The position numbers and the translations under genes were made by a program. The notes under the pieces are model-generated. The model ran no database searches. It was not told the origin of the DNA and saw only the letters and a list, made by a program, of their open reading frames with translations. From NCBI RefSeq assembly GCF_000178455.1, contig NZ_ADNU01000065.1, positions 1-36,222 of the forward strand: 36,222 nt of DNA. Reading direction: 5' to 3'. Below are positions 31,118-36,222 of this stretch, one piece after another (position 1 is the first letter of the stretch; each line of letters starts with the position of its first letter). The DNA comes from Brevibacterium mcbrellneri ATCC 49030. GTDB lineage: Bacteria; Actinomycetota; Actinomycetes; Actinomycetales; Brevibacteriaceae.

Positions 31118-32947
31118 ATGCCCTTGCGGATGTCCACGCTTTTTGTGCGCACTCTCAAAGAAGAGCCCGCAGACGCAGACGTCAAGAGCCACAAGCTGTT
31201 GCACCGTGCGTCCTACATTCGCCGTTCAGCTCCAGGAATCTACACATGGTTGCCGTTGGGCTTGCGGGTGTTGGACAAAGTCGAAGCTATTGTTCGCGAT
31301 GAAATGAGCAAGGCCGGCTCGCAGGAAGTTCACTTCCCTGCGCTTTTGCCTGCTGAACCATATGAAAAGTCGGGTCGCTGGGAAGCTTTTGGTGAAGGTA
31401 TTTTCCGCCTTCAAGACCGCAAGAAGGCCGACTACCTTCTAGCGCCCACCCACGAAGAAGTCTTCACGCTTCTGGTCAAGGACTTGTATTCGTCATACAA
31501 AGACTTGCCAGCCAGCCTGTACCAGATCCAGACCAAGTACCGCGATGAAGCCAGGCCACGTGCAGGTCTGTTGCGTGGGCGCGAGTTCATCATGAAAGAC
31601 GCGTACTCCTTTGACACCGACGACGCGGGGCTGGACGCTGCGTACGAAAAAATGCGCAAGGCCTACATCAACGTGTACAACCGCCTGCAGTTGCCGTTCG
31701 TCATGGTGGAAGCCACCCCCGGCGCTATGGGTGGTTCCGGTACCCACGAATTCCTGTACCCATCCGAGGTGGGTGAAGACACCTACGTACGTACCGACGG
31801 CGGATACGCCGCAAACGTCGAGGCTGTCACCACGGTTGTGCCTGAGGAACTGGACTACTCCGACGCCCCAGCGGCCCAAGTGGTGCACAGCCCTGGAACC
31901 ACCACGATCGCTACTCTGGTGGACTTTGCTAACACGCACCACCCGCGTGAAGACCGCCCGTGGACCGCGGCCGACACACTGAAGAACGTCGTGTGCACAG
32001 TGGTTCACCCGGATGGTGAGCGCGAAGTGGTTGTCATCGGTTTGCCCGGCGACCGTGAAGTCGATCTGGGACGTGCCGCTGGAACCGGCATGCTGGGAGC
32101 TGGCGAAGTCGATCTGGAACCGGCAACGGATGAGGACCTGGAAAAGCACCCTGAGCTGGTGAAAGGTTTCATTGGTCCAGGAATCAGCCTGGATCAGGCG
32201 GTTCTGGGTCTGGAAGGCTCCATCAAGATTCGCTACCTCCTGGACCCGCGCGTGGTCAAGGGCACTCGCTGGGTTACGGGTGCAAACGAAGTCGATAAGC
32301 ACGTGTTTGGTTTGGTTGTGGGCCGTGACTTTGTGGGTGATGAGTTCATTGAGGCCGCCGAGGTCGTCGCCGGTGACCCTGCCCCCGACGGCTCAGGTGA
32401 ACTTCAGTTGGCGCGCGGTGTCGAAATTGGTCAGATCTTCAAGCTTGGAACCCGCTACGCCGAGGCCCTGGGACTCTCTGTTTTGGATGAAAACGGAAAA
32501 GCTCGCGTAGTCACGATGGGTTCATACGGAATTGGTGTGTCGCGTGTTCTGGCCTGCATTGCTGAAGAGCACGCCGACGACAAGGGCTTGGTGTGGCCAG
32601 CTAACTTGGCGCCTGCCGATGTTCACATTGTTGCGACAGGAAAAGACGCACAGGTCTTTGACGTGGCTGAAGAGCTCACAGCAGAAGTCGAGAAGGCCGG
32701 TTACACGGTCCTGTTGGATGACCGGCCAAAGGTGAGCCCTGGTATGAAGTTCGGTGATGCTGAACTCTTGGGTATGCCCACGATCGTCGTGGTGGGCCGG
32801 GGGCTCAAGGACGGTGTGGTTGAACTGCGTGACCGTGCTACTGGCGAAACCACCAACCTGCCCGTTGACACCGCCGGTCAGAAGATCGTTGACGCTATCG
32901 CGGAGAAGCTGGATGCGATTAACAACATCGAATTGCTTGAACAGTAA
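31118..32947 (+). CDS. proS: Prolyl-tRNA synthetase, bacterial type
   Basis: 609 residues. Class II motif 2 is in [27 protein letters not shown] and motif 3 in [18 protein letters not shown]. Between them lies the INS editing domain (about 220-410, including [27 protein letters not shown]), which hydrolyses Ala-tRNAPro. The anticodon-binding domain is at the end ([13 protein letters not shown] onward). AGGAGT lies before the ATG. The downstream permease gene follows after 2 bases. Confidence 0.97.
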   Translation: MPLRMSTLFVRTLKEEPADADVKSHKLLHRASYIRRSAPGIYTWLPLGLRVLDKVEAIVRDEMSKAGSQEVHFPALLPAEPYEKSGRWEAFGEGIFRLQDRKKADYLLAPTHEEVFTLLVKDLYSSYKDLPASLYQIQTKYRDEARPRAGLLRGREFIMKDAYSFDTDDAGLDAAYEKMRKAYINVYNRLQLPFVMVEATPGAMGGSGTHEFLYPSEVGEDTYVRTDGGYAANVEAVTTVVPEELDYSDAPAAQVVHSPGTTTIATLVDFANTHHPREDRPWTAADTLKNVVCTVVHPDGEREVVVIGLPGDREVDLGRAAGTGMLGAGEVDLEPATDEDLEKHPELVKGFIGPGISLDQAVLGLEGSIKIRYLLDPRVVKGTRWVTGANEVDKHVFGLVVGRDFVGDEFIEAAEVVAGDPAPDGSGELQLARGVEIGQIFKLGTRYAEALGLSVLDENGKARVVTMGSYGIGVSRVLACIAEEHADDKGLVWPANLAPADVHIVATGKDAQVFDVAEELTAEVEKAGYTVLLDDRPKVSPGMKFGDAELLGMPTIVVVGRGLKDGVVELRDRATGETTNLPVDTAGQKIVDAIAEKLDAINNIELLEQ

Positions 32948-32949
32948 GA

Positions 32950-33780
32950 ATGTTGACCGCGATCCTCAGTCAGCCTGAAGCTCTTGCTGTCGCACATGTT
33001 GATTTAGACATCACCACGATTCTTCTCCTGGTGTTGGCAAGCGCTTTGGCTGGCTGGATCGACGCTGTTGTAGGTGGCGGTGGCCTGATCCAGTTGCCTG
33101 CGCTTTTGCTGGTGCCAGGCATGACGCCGATCCAGGCTGTCGCCACCAATAAGATTGGTTCGATCTGTGGCACGACTGTGTCTGCCACCACGTACTTAGC
33201 CAAGGTAAAGGTCGACAAGTCGGTCACTGTTCCCGGCGCGATTTTCGCGTTGATCGGTGCCGTGATGGGCGCTCTGGTTGCTTCACAGATACCTGAAAAA
33301 GCGTTTACCCCCATCATTCTTGTCGTGCTCATTGGGGTGGGTGTTTTTACGCTGGCCAAACCGTCTTTGGGTACTGAGGCGCGTTTACGGTTTAGTGAGC
33401 GTCCGCGTATGCATCACGGGGTGTCGTGGCTCATTGGTTTGCTGGTGGGCATGTACGACGGCGCACTGGGGCCCGGGACGGGTTCGTTCTTGGTCATTGG
33501 TCTTGTCGCGGTTGTGGGCTTTAGTTTCTTGCAGGCTTCAGCGAGCGCAAAGGTGATGAACTGGGCCACCAACTTTGGGTCGCTGCTGTTCTTCGTGCCT
33601 GCTGGCTTCGTTGTGTGGAAAGCTGGGCTCGCAGTGGCTGTGGGGAACGTGATCGGCGGGTTCTTTGGTGCCAAACTCGCGATTTCAAAAGGATCAAAGT
33701 TTGTGCGCGTGGTGTTCGTAGTTGTGGTGAGCGCCCTGGTGCTCAAACTGGGTTTCGACATGATCCGCGAAAACCTGTAA
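32950..33780 (+). CDS. TauE/SafE-family permease
   Basis: 276 residues, about eight membrane helices, with the family's two repeated halves: AGWIDAVVGGGGLIQLPALLL and GMYDGALGPGTGSFLVIGLV. Family members are proposed to export sulfite or sulfonated organics. Only 2 bases separate it from proS, which implies cotranscription without functional connection. It ends before a 27-base-pair hairpin. Confidence 0.9.
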   Translation: MLTAILSQPEALAVAHVDLDITTILLLVLASALAGWIDAVVGGGGLIQLPALLLVPGMTPIQAVATNKIGSICGTTVSATTYLAKVKVDKSVTVPGAIFALIGAVMGALVASQIPEKAFTPIILVVLIGVGVFTLAKPSLGTEARLRFSERPRMHHGVSWLIGLLVGMYDGALGPGTGSFLVIGLVAVVGFSFLQASASAKVMNWATNFGSLLFFVPAGFVVWKAGLAVAVGNVIGGFFGAKLAISKGSKFVRVVFVVVVSALVLKLGFDMIRENL

Positions 33781-33785
33781 CGGCT

Positions 33786-34388
33786 TCAAACGTCCGGGCG
33801 AAACGGCGCAAAGCGAGCGAAACTGCGCAATATAATGCGCAGTTTCGCTCGCTTTGCGCCGTCTGGTCTTGAACTCACTAGCCGAAATGTGTTGGTGCCA
33901 AGAAGTTGCCTGCCCAGTTTGGACTTGACGTTGGAAGTGACGAGCACACTCATCGCCCGGCATGGTTGGGGGTGCGAAAAACGGAGGGTCTTACGTAGTG
34001 GCCAGGTCAGCTCATAGCCATCGAGGCCGCGAGGTGGGTGAGACATCGGAACATTGATGAGACCGACTGTTAAGCCTTGTGCGTTCAACCACTCCCAGAT
34101 CGTGTCGCAGCCGAAGTCGGGTGTTTCCAGAAGACGGTCACCGTAACCGGGGTCTTGCGTGTCGAAGAACTGATAAATGCCATGCCTCCGGGCTGGCGAG
34201 CGGTCATGAAGGATGCCCAACCGGGGGCTGTGTGCGCTGGCCACGTGGTTGCGCTCTCCCCGTACGTGGAAGTGCTAAGGAGACGGGCCAGGTTTGGAAG
34301 GCGCCCAGCAGCTACGCCCCCTCTCAACGAAATCGAGGCTTCCCCCATCGATGCCGAGAATTAGCGCGCGAGTGCTCTGGTTCGTCAT
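33786..34388 (-). pseudogene. Alkaline-phosphatase-superfamily hydrolase, frameshifted and truncated
   Basis: Three minus-strand frames hold consecutive pieces of one protein. From ATG 34388: ALILGIDGGSLDFVE, the metal-binding first strand. In the next frame: LPNLARLLSTSTYGESATTWPAHTAPGWASFMTARQPG, with the nucleophile region. In the third: HGIYQFFDTQDPGYG and WEWLNAQGLTVGLINVPMSHPP up to about 33968. At least two frameshifts separate the parts, and the C-terminal half, including the remaining metal ligands, is missing; the last frame runs into the long palindrome. The family includes type I phosphodiesterase/nucleotide pyrophosphatase-like enzymes. It is nonfunctional as it stands. Confidence 0.78.
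33803..33862. terminator. Very long perfect palindrome (27-bp stem)
   Basis: Two perfect 27-base arms (33803-33829 and 33836-33862) enclose the loop ATATAA. It lies 22 bases after the permease stop, opposite the truncated end of the minus-strand phosphatase pseudogene. It can end transcripts from both sides. There is no T-run, and the length is unusual for a simple terminator. Confidence 0.7.
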
Positions 34389-34561
34389 GCCTGCCCCCGA
34401 ATACCCGTTGGTACTATCAGTGGTCGAAAACTGACTGTCTGGACATCATACTCCGATCCCCCCCCTGGTTGGTCGCAATACCTTGCGATGAGGTAGTTCT
34501 GGATGATGAGTCCTGTCACGTTCCGCTCGCCATTCCAAGCGGTGTATGGGATGCTAGGGAT

Positions 34562-34924
34562 ATGGCGATCACTCTCAACGGACTCCGCACAGTCGTATAT
34601 CCAACCGACGATCTCGCAGCGAGTAAAGCTTGCTGGTCGGAGTTGCTTGGCATGGATCCCTACTTTGACCAGCCGTTCTATGTCGGCTTCGAGGTGGGAG
34701 GCTATGAGTTGGCGTTGGACCCCGATGGTGATGTGAACGGTGGTCCTGTTGTTTACTGGGGCGTGGATGATATTGAAGACTGCCACGAGCGCCTCATCGC
34801 CAGCGGCGTTTCGTCGGTGGATGACGTTTCGGAGGTTGGCGACGGGATCCGTGTTGCTGTGGTCCGCTTGCCGGACGGTTCCAAGCTTGGACTCATTGAG
34901 AACCCTCATTTTAAGGTTTCCTGA
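34562..34924 (+). CDS. VOC (glyoxalase/bleomycin resistance) family protein
   Basis: 120 residues. The two beta-alpha-beta-beta-beta units typical of the family are visible: LRTVVYPTDDLAASKACWSELLGM, then FYVGFEVGGYELALDPDG, and VYWGVDDIEDCHERLIASGV to VRLPDGSKLGLIENPHF. A single VOC unit of this length usually dimerises; function ranges from glyoxalase to antibiotic binding and cannot be told here. The ATG at 34562 is chosen because it starts the fold; the ribosome site is weak. It is followed by a strong hairpin at 34976-35010. Confidence 0.85.
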   Translation: MAITLNGLRTVVYPTDDLAASKACWSELLGMDPYFDQPFYVGFEVGGYELALDPDGDVNGGPVVYWGVDDIEDCHERLIASGVSSVDDVSEVGDGIRVAVVRLPDGSKLGLIENPHFKVS

Positions 34925-34926
34925 AG

Positions 34927-36025
34927 TTATGGACTAGGAGCAGGCTGCCCGCCCATTAAGGAGATGTTCTCCGTTCCTATGTTGCAGCGGGGCTCCCGCT
35001 GCAACATAGGTTTGCTCCTGAAGTTCATTACTACCCTCGCGTTGTGGGTCCAGCCGAACGGCCGGGGCACCCCTTGTCGCGCTTGATAGACCGCTGTGAT
35101 CATGGCGTTGACCTGCTCGGTGTACTCGGAACCGGTTTGGTTCTCGAAAGAGTGGACCGTCGAAGCGGTCCCATCTGCGAGAACCAGTCGTGGTGCTGAT
35201 TCTCTGTTTGGACTGAATCCGAAGGTGGTTTGTAGGTCCGCGGACCGTTGCGGTGTTGCGATTCGGATGCGGGTGCAGTCATAAGTTACTTCGGACGCCC
35301 AGGCCGTCGAGATGCGAAGAACGCTTCCATCGGCAAAGTGGACTGTCAGCCTACCCGCCACCTCGACATCACGCGCGGACGACGCCGTCGCCATGTCTGT
35401 ACTGCGACGCCACCGCGCCGAGGCGCTGAGATTTGCCATTGGCGTCAGCTCGCTTGTCACTCCGGTCATTGAAGCAGTAAACATTGCGTACGCGACATCA
35501 GCAAGGTGCCAGCCCAGATCTAGTAGTGCTCCTCCACCGGCAAATTTCCGGTCGGTGAACCAGCTATTTACACCGGGCACGCCCTCTCGGCGCCACCAGC
35601 TAGCTCCGATGTCGAATGGGCCAGGTCCGATGCTGTCCACCAGCAGGCGCACATCGGCGCGAAACACAGCCGATATCGCGGTCATGAGCACGGCGTCGGA
35701 GGACATCTGCTCTATGACGGAGTCATACTCCGCAATGGCGAGACAGGAGGGCTTCTCTAGTAAATCAGAGCAGCCGCGGCGTGCCGCCTCTCTGGCGAGA
35801 TGGCAGGGGGTATGGCTTGGGGTTCCAACGATCACGATGTCCATAGGGGTGGCCCAGAAATCCTCAATGCTGGACAGGCGGTCCAGCCGCCCCGGCCACC
35901 CCGGCCGGGGCGTAGCGCGCCACTACTCGGGCCGCCGGATGCTGAGCGAGACGGGGTTCCCAGACCTCTCGATTCACCCAGCCATATCCCAGCAGGCCAA
36001 CACGCAGGGGGAGTGGAGAGCTCAC
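34927..36025 (-). pseudogene. Gfo/Idh/MocA-family oxidoreductase with a frameshift
   Basis: A GTG at 36025 begins LRVGLLGYGWVNREVWEPRLAQHP, the NAD(P)-binding start of the family, but this frame stops at about 35866. The continuation lies in another frame: RLDRLSSIEDFWATP, then DIVIVGTPSHT and LLEKPSCLAIAEYD with the conserved EKP, and GGGALLDLGWHLADVAYAMF with the catalytic-site His. The shift is in a GC-rich stretch at about 35880-35920, so it may be a mutation or a sequencing error. The last about 25 residues pass through a terminator hairpin and are not family-like. GTG overlaps the stop of the aminotransferase (GTGA). The pair would act on a nucleotide sugar. Confidence 0.75.
34976..35010. 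terminator. Strong hairpin, 16-bp perfect stem
   Basis: CCTATGTTGCAGCGGG pairs fully with its complement around a GCT loop and is followed on the plus strand by TTTGCT. It ends the VOC transcript. On the other strand it lies inside the last codons of the oxidoreductase frame, whose tail therefore looks like read-through into the terminator. Confidence 0.8.
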
Positions 36026-36222
36026 CTGCGCACTCGAGACACAAGGTCTCCCACGAGCTCCCCCACGAGCTGGATGGTTGGGGGCTCCGCCAGCAGAGTC
36101 TTGTGTGCTATCCACAGCTCCCGGGCGGCAACATTCTCGGACTTCGGGCACATGCGGGCCATTTCGTCAACATTCAAATCCGGCCTCGGTCCGGACTGGA
36201 AAGGTCTTGGTCCGGTAGACGG
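36022..36222 (-). CDS. C-terminal end of a DegT/DnrJ/EryC1-type sugar aminotransferase (partial)
   Basis: A frame entering from the window's right edge encodes the last 66 residues, ending in RRVSR-type basic residues (LVSRVRR). The segment MCPKSENVAARELWIAHKTLLAEP matches the CPxxExxxxxELWLxHxxLL stretch near the C-terminus of PLP-dependent sugar aminotransferases of the DegT family. The PLP lysine lies outside the window. Its stop overlaps the GTG of the oxidoreductase gene, so the two form an operon, a common pairing in amino-sugar pathways for surface glycans or secondary metabolites. Confidence 0.55.
   Translation of the reverse strand, partial: PSTGPRPFQSGPRPDLNVDEMARMCPKSENVAARELWIAHKTLLAEPPTIQLVGELVGDLVSRVRR

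Noticed and set aside
33615..33963. Two short opposite-strand frames that both contain a similar AQFRSLCAV peptide
   Set aside because: The similarity results from the 27-base palindrome being read from both sides; neither has a ribosome site or other support.
35866..35930. Programmed ribosomal frameshift in the oxidoreductase
   Set aside because: There is no slippery heptamer followed by a pseudoknot-like element, and the family has no known frameshifting; mutation or sequence error is simpler.
1..36222. tRNA, rRNA, CRISPR array or insertion sequence
   Set aside because: No T-loop GGTTCGAATC-type sequence in noncoding DNA, no regularly spaced repeats and no transposase-like frame were found by eye.

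Overview
The window reads as chromosome of a Gram-positive, moderately high-GC actinobacterium, probably of the order Micrococcales; I cannot name the genus. The evidence is the conserved order xerC - cell-wall peptidase - rpsB - tsf - pyrH - frr - cdsA - rlmN followed by dxr - rseP - ispG - GNAT - proS, frequent GTG/TTG starts, AGGAGG-type ribosome sites and a DivIVA-domain protein.

Positions 1-12400 are an accessory hotspot between dprA and xerC, genes that are commonly neighbours in actinobacteria. The window opens inside a reading frame that looks like the C-terminal winged helix of DprA. Remnants of that same 3' end recur at about 4102-4314, 7041-7159 and 8633-8746, all in the same orientation and each followed by a TAGaGGCGcc-like junction. 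Between them sit unrelated cargo modules: (1) a LysR regulator divergent from a BKACE-family beta-keto acid cleavage enzyme and a DHA2-type exporter; (2) a decayed AbiEi antitoxin, an ArsR-rhodanese remnant and an MFS transporter; (3) an AbiEi antitoxin with an internally deleted AbiEii toxin. A fourth module, between the last remnant and xerC, is a tightly coupled ATP-grasp ligase - MFS exporter - ATP-grasp ligase operon that looks like a minimal pathway making and exporting a small amide or peptide. I consider the repeated dprA ends and this ligase-exporter-ligase operon the most interesting content.

Positions 12400-33800 are core genome: xerC, an NAD(P)-binding oxidoreductase, a two-domain M23-M15 wall peptidase, ribosomal protein S2 and EF-Ts, a 1-Cys peroxiredoxin placed between tsf and pyrH, UMP kinase, ribosome recycling factor, CDP-diglyceride synthase, RlmN with an acidic insert, a DivIVA-domain protein coupled to a stand-alone AMP-ligase N-terminal-like protein, glutaryl-CoA dehydrogenase, the MEP-pathway enzymes Dxr and IspG around the site-2 protease RseP, a GNAT acetyltransferase, a cytochrome b561-like membrane protein with a lysine-rich N-terminus, an Hsp15-like S4 protein, prolyl-tRNA synthetase and a TauE/SafE permease. 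Strong hairpins mark several transcript ends.

Positions 33800-36222 are accessory again: a multiply frameshifted alkaline-phosphatase-superfamily gene, a VOC-family protein, a frameshifted Gfo/Idh/MocA oxidoreductase and the end of a DegT/DnrJ-type sugar aminotransferase, suggesting the edge of an amino-sugar or glycan locus. No rRNA, tRNA, CRISPR array, insertion sequence or phage gene was seen.
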